From contig JBQDZM010000002.1 in the NCBI GenBank assembly GCA_052108535.1, positions 62,001 to 126,000 on the forward strand: 64,000 nt of DNA, in the 5' to 3' direction. How positions within the stretch are numbered: the first letter of the stretch is position 1; the number at the start of each line of letters is the position of its first letter. The notes beneath the pieces were generated by a model. That model searched no databases and had not been told where the DNA came from. It saw nothing but the letters and a program-made list of their open reading frames with translations. Positions 54,501 to 62,072 of this stretch are shown here, piece after piece. This DNA comes from Galactobacter sp052108535. Its GTDB lineage: Bacteria; Actinomycetota; Actinomycetes; Actinomycetales; Micrococcaceae. A program made the position numbers and the translations under genes.

Positions 54501-54958
54501 ATCTGGAGATCACCGCAGCCCGCGTGGATCGAGACGGCCGGGAACTGGCCGTGTACTCGTCGCTCGGAGGCAAATCCGGCGGCGAATCGCAGGAACTGGT
54601 GGCCTTCATCGTCGGCTCCGCCTTGCGCTATCAGCTCGGCGACGACACGAGGACACGGCCGCGTTTCGCCCCGGTGTTCCTCGATGAGGGATTTGTGAAG
54701 TCGGATGCGCAGTTCGCCGGCCGCGCCATGGCGGCGTGGCGCGGGCTCGGGTTCCAGCTCATCGTCGGGGCACCCTTGGACAAGGTGACCGCGTTGGAGC
54801 CGCATATGGACCTGAGCCTCTCGGTCACCAAGGATCAGGTCACCGGCTACTCGTTCATCACGCCGTTCCTGGACGCCGAGCGATCCTCTGACGCGGACGT
54901 GGACGCGGAAGCCGAAGCAGGCAAGGACAGCGCGGAGGAGGCCCTGGCGCGGAGCTGA
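51533..54958 (+). CDS. jetC: Wadjet JetC / MksB-like SMC ATPase
   Basis: A 1141-residue SMC-like ATPase. Walker A is GASGTGKST (residues 47-55), followed by two long Glu/Ala/Arg-rich coiled-coil stretches with a hinge-like middle near 470-620. The C-terminal ABC signature (GGKSGGESQELVAF) precedes Walker B (APVFLDEGFVKSD). It would form the motor of the JetABC complex, which extrudes DNA loops. In Wadjet the next gene is normally jetD (a Toprim nuclease). Here no jetD follows, and a dif-like site starts nine bases after the stop. Confidence 0.92.
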   Translation: MTEVPLFPGFSETTSQWRAQRMQLVNWGGFHGHHGFDLAAGSTLISGASGTGKSTLLDAYLALMMPPTVPFNGASNDATQGRARGADQRNVLSYLRGLRDTAHDGEKLTEQVMRGADAPTWGAIAVTFTDEMHRVLTVARVYLAPASARRSTEVLMRMFTVPAALDLRSLEAFADKRFDPRSLRAAFDGMATYDTASRFLDAVTTRLGIGAGDGGEKALRLLARIQAGQQVRTVDSLYKQMVLEEPSTFRVAGAAVEQFASLDTAYTQLEEDAAKAHALARMEELHGHFRSSQERAERLDRFGLGRKDGATGFDLWGTRVESELLAQSEQENRGAAEQIRHRVLQAEEDVARLQGESSELARRRRDEDGGEGEVLASRAKQAGLRLERVRSARADFDLQLQAAGEDCSSAKDHAAVVARARDFLDQRDLAEARLRAERDDHVAAAPGLKQRRAELMREHDSLRRREGSVPMVQDAARRMIAQAAGLDPHELPFAAELMDVAPEYSSWRPAAEVTLRGVGLTMLMDSRRQAQLRVVLDEFSLPTRIQFEGVDLGAVTDAEPLDSSMISGRLVFKDSPFSGWVRRRVQRPGTDHLCVDSAEELGGDQPKVTAAGQTSSGRRGAHGRSAGAGDVLGFSNTTRQATIEDEVRSITETLVEHDDARAAVDQDLAKLRAKADAYAMLLASSWDAVDVDSAVAHEMSARAAADAAAAESDVVAALVARQESVAADLDAALRVRAAAHVEQEKIETQWAELVERQDTVSDRLAELEPQDGAMLDEEDAAYLDAMLASEVGEPELARWQRTLRTLRSRLVEDSDRERRAAAQAAGALEAVFSGFDERWPDSDRGTTVASYPEYRALLDAIEANGLHRRREEFRQQFQSWSGNDLKLLADAFDASLADIEERLEPVNEILSGLPFGPQADRLRIVVRRLHPQSLVAFRAELKELATGEIPEAGEEAEELFRRLRQFMALLSATDGEARARRDEMLDVRRHLEITAARVDRDGRELAVYSSLGGKSGGESQELVAFIVGSALRYQLGDDTRTRPRFAPVFLDEGFVKSDAQFAGRAMAAWRGLGFQLIVGAPLDKVTALEPHMDLSLSVTKDQVTGYSFITPFLDAERSSDADVDAEAEAGKDSAEEALARS

Positions 54959-54967
54959 ATCAACGCT

Positions 54968-54995
54968 AGTTTACATAATGTAGATTATCGGCGCT
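54968..54995. other. dif: dif site (XerC/XerD chromosome dimer resolution site)
   Basis: Two 11-bp arms, AGTTTACATAA (54968-54978) and TTATCGGCGCT (54985-54995), around a 6-bp centre TGTAGA. Read on the minus strand it contains CCGATAAT, then the centre, then TTATGT and AAACT, matching the actinobacterial dif form I recall. The arms also match E. coli dif at CATAA and TTAT. It is AT-rich in GC-rich surroundings and lies between convergent genes. Confidence 0.85.
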
Positions 54996-55025
54996 TTAGA
55001 TGGCCTGGCGAGTGGGGGCCAAACA

Positions 55026-57380
55026 CTATGAACCCACGTAAGCAGCCAGGTGCTCTCCGGTCAGCGTGGAGCGAGCCGCAACGAGCTCAGCGGGCGTTCC
55101 CTCGAAGACCACCTGTCCGCCGTCGTGACCGGCCCCTGGACCCAGATCGATGATCCAGTCCGCGTGAGCCATCACGGCTTGGTGGTGCTCAACGACGATG
55201 ACGGACTTGCCGGACTCCACGAGGCTGTCGAGCATGCCAAGCAGATGTTCCACGTCCTGCAGATGTAGACCGGTGGTGGGCTCGTCCAGGAGGTAAACCT
55301 CGGCCTCCTCGCCCATGTGAATGGCGAGTTTGAGCCGTTGCCGTTCTCCCCCTGACAGCGTGGACAGAGGCTGCCCCAGCTTGACATAACCCAAGCCCAC
55401 GTCATTGAGTTGGCCGAGAATCTTCGCCACGGCGGCAATTTTGGACTCACCGGTGGAGAAGAACTCCAGGGCCTGCGCCATGGGCAGGTCCAACACGTCA
55501 GTGATGTCCAGGCCACCCAAGCGGTACTCCAGGACGCTGGCCTGGAAACGTTTGCCTTCGCAGTCCTCGCACGGCGTCTCCACGGTCTCCATGAACCCGA
55601 GTTCGGTGACGATCACCCCGGCTCCCTTGCAGGTGGGGCACGCGCCCTCCGAGTTGGCGCTGAATAGGGCCGGCTTAACGCCGTTGGCCTTGGCGAACGC
55701 CTTCCGAATGGGTTCCAGCATGCCGGTGTAGGTGGCCGGATTACTGCGCCGCGACCCTCGGATGGGGCTCTGATCCACGGTGACCACACCCGGTCTCGGC
55801 GACAGCGACGACGCCACCAAGGAACTCTTGCCGGAACCGGCCACCCCAGTGAGCACCGTCAACACGCCGAGTGGCACGTCCACGCTCACGTGATCAAGAT
55901 TGTTCTCACACGCATCTCTGACCTCGATGGCCTCGGTCCAGGAGCGCACCTTTGGCTTCAACCCCGTCCGATCCCCAAGATGCCGGCCGGTGGGTGTGTC
56001 CGCCTCCCGCAGCTGGGCCGGAGAGCCTTCGAAGATCACCTCTCCCCCGTGCTGCCCTGCCCCTGGTCCAAGGTCCACCACGTGGTCTGCCATCAGGATG
56101 GTCTCGGGTTTGTGTTCCACCACCAGGACGGTGTTGCCCTTGTCCCGCAATTGCAGCAGGAGCCGGTTCATCCGTTCGATGTCGTGCGGGTGCAGGCCGA
56201 TGGTCGGCTCGTCGAAGATATAGGTGACGTCCGTCAGGGCGGAGCCCAGGTGCTTGAGCAGTTTGATGCGTTGCGCCTCTCCGCCGCTCAACGACCCCGA
56301 CGGCCGCTCAAGGCTCAGGTACCCCAGGCCCAGTTCGGCGAAGGAATCCAGCAGCGAGCCGAGTGCGTCCACCAGCGGACCGGCTCCGCTCAGGTTTAGC
56401 GAATGCACCCATGCAGCCAGGTCGCTGACCTGCATCCTCGCGGCCTCGGCGATGGAGATCCCACCGACCTTGACCCCACGAGCCCCCTCCGTGAGCCTGG
56501 TCCCGTCGCAGTCCGGGCAGTTTTTGAACGTGGCGGCGGCCTCGACGAAGCGCCGCACATGAGGCTGCAGGGAGTCCAGATCCTTGGACAGCATGGATTT
56601 GGTGAGCTTGGGGATCAGGCCTTCATAGGTCATATTGATCCCGGCCACCTGGACCTTGGTCGATTCCTTGTAGAGGAAATCGTGGACCTCGGTGTCGGTG
56701 TAATCACGGACGGGTTTGTCCGGGTCCAGCAGCCCGGACTCCGCGAAGCCCTTGACCATCCAACCGTCCGCCTTGTAGCCGGGAACCAGGATGGCGCCTT
56801 GGTTGAGTGACAGGCTCTGATCCACCACGGCGGCCAGGTTGACATCCGAAACCTGACCACGTCCCTCACACGTGGGGCACATGCCCCCGAGGTAGGTCTC
56901 GTTGCGCACCACGTGCTTCTCCCCCTTGGTCGAGGTCATGATGCCGGAGGCCTTCTGCGTGGGAATGTTGAACGAGAAGGCCGTAGGCCCACCCAGGTAC
57001 GGATCGCCGAAGCGGCTAAAGAGCGAGCGCAGCATGGCGTGGGCGTCGGTGACGGTCCCGACGGTGGAGCGTGGATTGGCGCCAAGCCGCTCCTGGTCCA
57101 CCACGATGGCGGTGGTGAGCCCGGAGAGGCTGTCCACCTCGGGGCGCGGGATGGAGGCCATGAAACCCTGCAGAAAGGCGGGATACGTCTCGTCGATGAG
57201 CCGCCTGGACTCCGCAGCGATGGTGTCGAAGACAAGGGAGGACTTACCGGATCCGGAAACTCCCGTGAAGACGGTCAGTCGCCGTTTGGGTAGGTCCAGG
57301 GTCACGTTGCGGAGATTGTTCTCGCGGGCTCCTTGGACACCGATGGTGTTGTGGCGGTCGGCGTTGGCACTCGTGGTCAT
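55026..57380 (-). CDS. UvrA2-like ABC ATPase (class II UvrA)
   Basis: A 784-residue excinuclease-type ATPase. Two ABC cores each show a Walker A (GVSGSGKSSL and GVAGSGKSSL), a zinc-type CxxC pair (CPTCEGRG; CPTCKGAG), signatures SGSLSGGEAQRIKL and STLSGGERQRLKL, and Walker B segments IFDEPTIGLHP and LLDEPTTGLHL. It is about 160 residues shorter than housekeeping UvrA because the UvrB-binding region is missing. Such paralogues are linked to antibiotic self-resistance or DNA-drug tolerance. ATG 57380 was chosen over the GTG/ATG nine codons upstream. Confidence 0.88.
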   Translation of the reverse strand: MTTSANADRHNTIGVQGARENNLRNVTLDLPKRRLTVFTGVSGSGKSSLVFDTIAAESRRLIDETYPAFLQGFMASIPRPEVDSLSGLTTAIVVDQERLGANPRSTVGTVTDAHAMLRSLFSRFGDPYLGGPTAFSFNIPTQKASGIMTSTKGEKHVVRNETYLGGMCPTCEGRGQVSDVNLAAVVDQSLSLNQGAILVPGYKADGWMVKGFAESGLLDPDKPVRDYTDTEVHDFLYKESTKVQVAGINMTYEGLIPKLTKSMLSKDLDSLQPHVRRFVEAAATFKNCPDCDGTRLTEGARGVKVGGISIAEAARMQVSDLAAWVHSLNLSGAGPLVDALGSLLDSFAELGLGYLSLERPSGSLSGGEAQRIKLLKHLGSALTDVTYIFDEPTIGLHPHDIERMNRLLLQLRDKGNTVLVVEHKPETILMADHVVDLGPGAGQHGGEVIFEGSPAQLREADTPTGRHLGDRTGLKPKVRSWTEAIEVRDACENNLDHVSVDVPLGVLTVLTGVAGSGKSSLVASSLSPRPGVVTVDQSPIRGSRRSNPATYTGMLEPIRKAFAKANGVKPALFSANSEGACPTCKGAGVIVTELGFMETVETPCEDCEGKRFQASVLEYRLGGLDITDVLDLPMAQALEFFSTGESKIAAVAKILGQLNDVGLGYVKLGQPLSTLSGGERQRLKLAIHMGEEAEVYLLDEPTTGLHLQDVEHLLGMLDSLVESGKSVIVVEHHQAVMAHADWIIDLGPGAGHDGGQVVFEGTPAELVAARSTLTGEHLAAYVGS

Positions 57381-57419
57381 AACCCCAATCCAACCAGGTC
57401 CCCTCATCCAATCAAGTCT

Positions 57420-57425
57420 TAGGGT
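57420..57425 (+). promoter_or_regulatory. Possible -10 hexamer for the aminotransferase gene
   Basis: TAGGGT, six bases before the ATG at 57432. It is in the 51-base divergent gap shared with the UvrA2 gene. Confidence 0.35.
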
Positions 57426-57431
57426 TGGGGT

Positions 57432-58625
57432 ATGGGTATCGACACCACCTCAGCCTCCCTTGCGCGCGCTTGGGACGGGATCGCGCCGGAGCAACTTCGG
57501 GCTCGCGGGATCAGCAAATGGGCCAACTTGGAACCCTGCGAACTCGGCGCCTTCGTGGCGGAAGAGGACTTCGGGGCCCCGCCGTGTGTCGATGAAGCCA
57601 TGCGGGACGTGGTGCGGCGCGGTGCCTACGGGTACCTGCCGCTGTCCATGGTGCCCGACGTGTGCCAGGCCGTGGCCGGCTTCGCCGCCCGCCGCTTCGG
57701 CTGGCAGGTCTCCCCTGCCGACGTCAGGGTGGTCCCCGACGTCATGGCCGTGTTGGAGTGGACCATCGGCCAGTTCACGACTCCGGGATCAAAAGTGCTG
57801 GTGCCTACCCCCGCCTACGCGCCGTTCTTGAAGGTGCCGGTGCAGCAGGGCCGGGAGGTGGTGCAACTTCCGATGCTGGACGTGGCCACAGATCCCCGCC
57901 TCGATCTGGAATCCCTTGATCGGGCGCTGGCGAGTGGAGACATCGGTCTGCTGGTGCTGTGTAACCCGCACAATCCCACCGGTCACGTGATGAGCAGGCA
58001 GGAACATGTTGACCTGGACAAGGTCCTGGCCCGGCACCCGCACGTGAGGGTTTTCAGCGACGAGATTCATGCGCCCATCACCCTAGACGGTGCCACGCAT
58101 CGGCCCTATGCCGCGCACTCACCCGGGGCCGCACGCCGCACCATCACGGCGACCAGCCCGTCCAAATGCTTCGGTGTGCCGGGGCTGAGGGCGGCTTTCG
58201 CGATCCTGACCAACCCTGACGATCACGAAGCGTGGGAACGCCTAGGTGATCGACCGCTGCGGCTGGCCTCGACCCCCGGAATCTATGCCGCTGTTGCCGC
58301 GTACACCGAAGCCGATACCTGGCTGGACGCGTTGCTCGCCTACCTGACGCAGGAACGCGACGAGATGATGGGGCTGATCGCGCAGGAACTTCCAGGCGTC
58401 GTCCTCCCCCGCCCTGATGGCACCTACATCTCCTTCCTTGATTTGAGTGGCGCCGGACTGGCCGGCCCTCCCGCCGAGGACCTGAGGAGACGATCAGGTG
58501 TGGTGCTGACCGACGGCGCGACCTCGGGGCACGGCTTCGAGAACTGGGCGCGGATGGTCTGGGGCACTCCGAAACCGATTCTGCGGCAAATGATCCAGCG
58601 CATGGGCCAGGCGCTGCGGCCGTAG
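57432..58625 (+). CDS. MalY/PatB family PLP-dependent aminotransferase (cystathionine beta-lyase type)
   Basis: A 397-residue fold-type I PLP enzyme. It has NPHNPTGHVMS, the cofactor Asp/Tyr-type segment VFSDEIHAPITL, and the PLP Lys at residue 245 in SPSKCFG. The family usually has SKAF, so the Cys is a small change. The DEIHAPI motif marks the MalY/PatB group, which cleaves C-S bonds in cystathionine and similar compounds. It may act in methionine synthesis or thiol release. It diverges from the UvrA2 gene. Confidence 0.87.
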   Translation: MGIDTTSASLARAWDGIAPEQLRARGISKWANLEPCELGAFVAEEDFGAPPCVDEAMRDVVRRGAYGYLPLSMVPDVCQAVAGFAARRFGWQVSPADVRVVPDVMAVLEWTIGQFTTPGSKVLVPTPAYAPFLKVPVQQGREVVQLPMLDVATDPRLDLESLDRALASGDIGLLVLCNPHNPTGHVMSRQEHVDLDKVLARHPHVRVFSDEIHAPITLDGATHRPYAAHSPGAARRTITATSPSKCFGVPGLRAAFAILTNPDDHEAWERLGDRPLRLASTPGIYAAVAAYTEADTWLDALLAYLTQERDEMMGLIAQELPGVVLPRPDGTYISFLDLSGAGLAGPPAEDLRRRSGVVLTDGATSGHGFENWARMVWGTPKPILRQMIQRMGQALRP

Positions 58626-58628
58626 GCT
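58623..58628 (+). promoter_or_regulatory. Probable -10 hexamer for def (leaderless)
   Basis: TAGGCT, six bases before the ATG at 58635. It overlaps the stop codon of the aminotransferase gene. Confidence 0.45.
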
Positions 58629-58634
58629 TGGAGT

Positions 58635-59234
58635 ATGTCCCATCCTCTCGGCCTGATCCCGTCCCTGCCCATCGTCCAGCTCGGAGACCCCGTCCTGAGG
58701 CAACCCGCGCAGCGGTGGGATGGCCTCTCCCCTTCGCCCAGCGAACTGCGTGAACTCGTGGAACTGATGGTGGACACCATGCACACGGCGCCCGGCGTGG
58801 GCGTCGCGGCCCCGCAGGTGGGCGTCCCCCTCAGGCTCGCCGTCCTCGAGGACCGCTGGCCGGTCGGTGAGGAGGTCGCCGTGGCTCGCGAGCGGGAACC
58901 CCTGGACCTGATCGTGGCTCTGGACCCCAGCTACGAGCCCATCGGTTCACGCACCGCCGCCCACTACGAGGGCTGCCTGTCCATGAACGGTTACACCGCG
59001 GTCGTGGAGCGCCCCGCAGACATCGTGGCCCGCTACACCACCCTTGACGGTGACCACGTGGAGACCGAACTGCACGGCTGGCAGGCGCGTATCTTCCAAC
59101 ACGAGACGGATCACCTGGACGGGACCCTGTACATCGACAAGGCCATCCCACGTTCCCTCTCCACACCCGAGAATTATGCGCGCTTCTGGGCAGACCCCAC
59201 AGCCGACGCCGCACGAGCTGGATTGGGCTTCTAA
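58635..59234 (+). CDS. def: Peptide deformylase
   Basis: A 199-residue metallohydrolase that removes the N-formyl group from new proteins. All three motifs are present: GVGVAAPQVG (motif 1), EGCLSMNG (motif 2, metal Cys) and QHETDHLDG (motif 3, HExxH). The C-terminus has a 20-residue tail. It starts 9 bases after the aminotransferase gene and is followed after 3 bases by rlmA, with which it is probably co-transcribed. Confidence 0.95.
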   Translation: MSHPLGLIPSLPIVQLGDPVLRQPAQRWDGLSPSPSELRELVELMVDTMHTAPGVGVAAPQVGVPLRLAVLEDRWPVGEEVAVAREREPLDLIVALDPSYEPIGSRTAAHYEGCLSMNGYTAVVERPADIVARYTTLDGDHVETELHGWQARIFQHETDHLDGTLYIDKAIPRSLSTPENYARFWADPTADAARAGLGF

Positions 59235-59237
59235 ATC

Positions 59238-60110
59238 ATGGACTTCCCAGAACTGATCTGCCCCGTCTGCGCGGGTGTCCTCACTCTGCTCCGCCGAGAG
59301 GACGGAAGACCGGCCGCGCTCACCTGTGAGGACGGGCACCGGTACGAAGCAGCCAGGCAAGGGCATCTCAACCTGCTCACCGGCCGCGGCAGCAAACACG
59401 TCGAGGACACCAAGGACATGGTCGCCTCACGGACCCGCTGGCTGGAGGCCGGGCACTACTCCCCCATAGCCGACGCACTGGGACGCACCGTGGCGCGCCA
59501 CGGCCGGCCAGCGCCGTCGGCCATGGGGGAACTCCAGATCGTGGATACCGGTGCGGGCACCGGCTACTACACGCAGCAGCTGCTGGATTACTTGAGCGGG
59601 CCGGATGTGAACGTGCGCGGTACGGCCGTGGACCTGGACCTGTCCAAGGCCGGTGCGCAACGTGCTGCACGGGATCCCCGGGTGCTTTCCCTCGTCTGGG
59701 ACACCTGGAAGGACTGGCCGCTCGCCGCCTCCAGCGCGGACGTGCTGCTGGACGTGTTCGCGCCGCGCAATCTGGCCGAGTTCGCCCGCGTCCTTCGCCC
59801 CGGCGGCCTGGCGGTGGTGGTGGTTCCTAGGCCGCAGCACCTGCAGCAACTGCGAACGTCGGGGCTACTGGGCATCGACGAGCACAAGGAGGAACGGCTC
59901 GCCTCGGCCTTCGCCGCCGACTTCGACGAGATCGGCACCGACGACGTGGAATCCAGCATCGAACTCAGCGCGTCATCAGCCGCCGACCTCATCCACATGG
60001 GGCCGGCGGGGCACCATCAAACGTGGGAAGCGATCCACGCCGGCCTGCTCCGCGAGCCCGTGCCGAGCGTGGACCTCGCCGTCCGTGTGCATGCCTACCG
60101 GCGTCGCTGA
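59238..60110 (+). CDS. rlmA: 23S rRNA (guanine) methyltransferase, RlmA family
   Basis: A 290-residue protein. The N-terminal zinc-binding segment CPVCAGVLTLLRRE...CEDGHRYE is followed by QGHLNLLTG (both typical of RlmA). A Rossmann methyltransferase domain starts with IVDTGAGTGYYTQQLL and has LLDVFAPRNLAEFARVLRPGG. RlmA members methylate G745 or G748 of 23S rRNA. Actinobacterial relatives (TlrB type) modify G748 and can give macrolide tolerance. Which base is modified here cannot be told. Confidence 0.88.
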   Translation: MDFPELICPVCAGVLTLLRREDGRPAALTCEDGHRYEAARQGHLNLLTGRGSKHVEDTKDMVASRTRWLEAGHYSPIADALGRTVARHGRPAPSAMGELQIVDTGAGTGYYTQQLLDYLSGPDVNVRGTAVDLDLSKAGAQRAARDPRVLSLVWDTWKDWPLAASSADVLLDVFAPRNLAEFARVLRPGGLAVVVVPRPQHLQQLRTSGLLGIDEHKEERLASAFAADFDEIGTDDVESSIELSASSAADLIHMGPAGHHQTWEAIHAGLLREPVPSVDLAVRVHAYRRR

Positions 60111-60226
60111 GGGTACGGCAACGCGCCGGGATAACAGCATGAGAATGCGCTCTGATCACCCTTTTCTCGATAGAGTGTGAAGCAGATCCCCGTCCGGGGT
60201 GATGCGAAGAACACGAGGAGGACGTC

Positions 60227-60685
60227 ATGGTCGAATGGATCGTCGAGAACTCGTGGGCCTTCTGGCTCATCGTCCTGTTGGTTTTCATCGGCATCGAGAT
60301 GCTGAGCCTGGACCTCTGGTTCGCCACGCTGGGCCTCGGCGCGGCAGGTGGCGTGGTGACCGCCCTGGTCGGCGGGGACTTCTGGTTGCAATTGTTGGTG
60401 TTCGGCGTGCTCACGTTGATCCTGATGATCTTCCTGCGGCCCATCGCCCTAAAACACTTACACAAACCCTCCGCCACCCGCACCAACGTGGACGCTCTCA
60501 TGGGAGTGCAGGCGACCGTGGTGGAGACCGTCACCGCTCAGTCCGGCACCGCCAAGATCGGCGGGGAGATCTGGACGGCACGGACCCCGGAGGGGATCAC
60601 GATCCCGTCCGGCTCCCACGCGTGGGTGACCGGAATCAGCGGGGCCACCGCCATCCTTTCCCCCTCTCCCATCCCGGCTGCCTGA
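60227..60685 (+). CDS. NfeD-like membrane protein
   Basis: A 152-residue protein. Two or three hydrophobic helices in residues 1-75 (WAFWLIVLLVFIGIEML; GVVTALVGGDFWLQLLVFGVLTLILMIFL in parts) are followed by a soluble OB-fold domain (MGVQATVVETVTAQSGTAKIGGEIWTAR). NfeD proteins pair with SPFH proteins, and such a gene follows after 70 bases. GAGGAGGA lies just before the ATG. Confidence 0.9.
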   Translation: MVEWIVENSWAFWLIVLLVFIGIEMLSLDLWFATLGLGAAGGVVTALVGGDFWLQLLVFGVLTLILMIFLRPIALKHLHKPSATRTNVDALMGVQATVVETVTAQSGTAKIGGEIWTARTPEGITIPSGSHAWVTGISGATAILSPSPIPAA

Positions 60686-60755
60686 GTCACGTCTTCGGCT
60701 CTCCTCAGTTCAGCCCACCCCCAGTGCAACGCGTACCCCTCTATAAGGAGCACTC

Positions 60756-61943
60756 ATGATGTCGCCGCTGTCCCCAGCTCTGATCGTGTCCATCGTGGTG
60801 GTGATCATCGTGATCATCATCGTGGTGAAGTCGATCCACATCATCCCGCAGGCCAGGGCCCGCATCATCGAGCGGTTGGGTCGCTACCGGCGGACCGCCG
60901 GGGCGGGCCTGACCATGGTGATTCCCTTCATCGATCGCATGGGGCCGGTCATCGACCTGCGCGAGCAGGTGCAGCCCTTCCCCCCGCAGCCGGTGATCAC
61001 CGAGGACAACCTCGTGGTGAACATCGACACCGTGGTCTACTACCAGGTCAACGACCCCCGCGCCGCCACCTACGAGATCGAGGATTACATCCGTGCGGTG
61101 GAGCAGCTGACCACCACCACGCTGCGTAACGTGGTCGGTGGCCTGAACCTCGAGGAGGCGCTCACCAGCCGTGACCGGATCAACGGCCAGCTGCGCGGCG
61201 TGCTCGATGAGGCCACCGGCAAGTGGGGCATCCGCGTTTCCCGTGTGGAGCTGAAGGCCATCGAGCCGCCCATCTCGATCCAGGACTCCATGGAGAAGCA
61301 GATGCGTGCCGAGCGAGATCGTCGTGCGGCGATCCTCACGGCAGAGGGAACCAAGCAGTCCCAGATCCTCACCGCGGAAGGCGAGCGGCAGGCCGCCATT
61401 CTCTCCGCAGAGGGTGAGGCCAAGGCCGCGGTGCTGAAGGCACGCGGTGAGGCGGAAGCCATCGAGACCGTGTTCGACGCCGTGCACACCGCGGATGCGG
61501 ATCCGAAGCTGCTGGCCTACCAGTACCTGCAGCAGCTGCCCAAGATCGCAGAGGGTGCCTCCAACAAGCTCTGGCTGATCCCCACCAACATCACCGACGC
61601 CCTGAAGGGCCTGGGTGGCGCGTTCGGCGACGGTTCCCCGATCGCACCGACCATGCCCCACGTCCCGCAGGCACCTTCCGAGCCCCGCCCGCCGCGGGCG
61701 CGGCGCCGCTCCGTCCTGGACGAGTCGGCCGCGTTGGGGAGCGAGTCGGAGGCGGCCAAGGAGGCCGCAGCAGCTGCCGCTGCTGCGTCGAAGGAGGTCG
61801 GTGGCGACGTCGTGGTCCCCGGCAGCGAGCCTCAGGCCAGCAAGCCGGCTTCGCCGGAAACCCCTGCGCCGTCCGCTCCGGCCTCGGATGAGCAGCCGCC
61901 CACGCCTCCCGCTCCGGCGGGTCCTTGGACTCCGGGGTCCTGA
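60756..61943 (+). CDS. SPFH domain (stomatin/paraslipin) membrane protein
   Basis: A 395-residue protein. One N-terminal membrane helix (about 8-27) precedes the SPFH domain (ARIIERLGRYRRTAGAGL, VIDLREQVQPF, QPVITEDNLVVNIDTVVYY). A coiled-coil Ala/Glu-rich part follows (about 175-230, with AEGERQAAILSAEGEAKAA), then a Pro/Ala-rich tail from about 300. Such proteins form membrane microdomain scaffolds. Two in-frame ATGs (60756, 60759) follow AAGGAG. Confidence 0.93.
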   Translation: MMSPLSPALIVSIVVVIIVIIIVVKSIHIIPQARARIIERLGRYRRTAGAGLTMVIPFIDRMGPVIDLREQVQPFPPQPVITEDNLVVNIDTVVYYQVNDPRAATYEIEDYIRAVEQLTTTTLRNVVGGLNLEEALTSRDRINGQLRGVLDEATGKWGIRVSRVELKAIEPPISIQDSMEKQMRAERDRRAAILTAEGTKQSQILTAEGERQAAILSAEGEAKAAVLKARGEAEAIETVFDAVHTADADPKLLAYQYLQQLPKIAEGASNKLWLIPTNITDALKGLGGAFGDGSPIAPTMPHVPQAPSEPRPPRARRRSVLDESAALGSESEAAKEAAAAAAAASKEVGGDVVVPGSEPQASKPASPETPAPSAPASDEQPPTPPAPAGPWTPGS

Positions 61944-61966
61944 ACCGATCCGGTAGCCAACTGGCC

Positions 61967-61972
61967 TAGAAT
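61967..61972 (+). promoter_or_regulatory. Possible -10 hexamer of the rbpA promoter
   Basis: TAGAAT, about 100 bases before the rbpA start. An imperfect hairpin (61991-62028) lies in the leader. Confidence 0.4.
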
Positions 61973-62072
61973 AGGGAGTCCAGTGCCCAGGCTGCTGCAG
62001 AAGCAGGAATGATTCCGCTGCCAGCAGCGTTGGACGCATGGACGACGTACAACCCTCGTTAAGGAGATCAAG

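Noticed and set aside
49225..54958. Calling the jetABC genes a complete Wadjet plasmid-defence system
   Set aside because: The JetD nuclease gene is absent from the window, so plasmid cleavage cannot be claimed.
54959..55025. Possible remnant of jetD after jetC
   Set aside because: Only 67 bases are available. They contain the dif-like site and no Toprim-like coding sequence in any frame.
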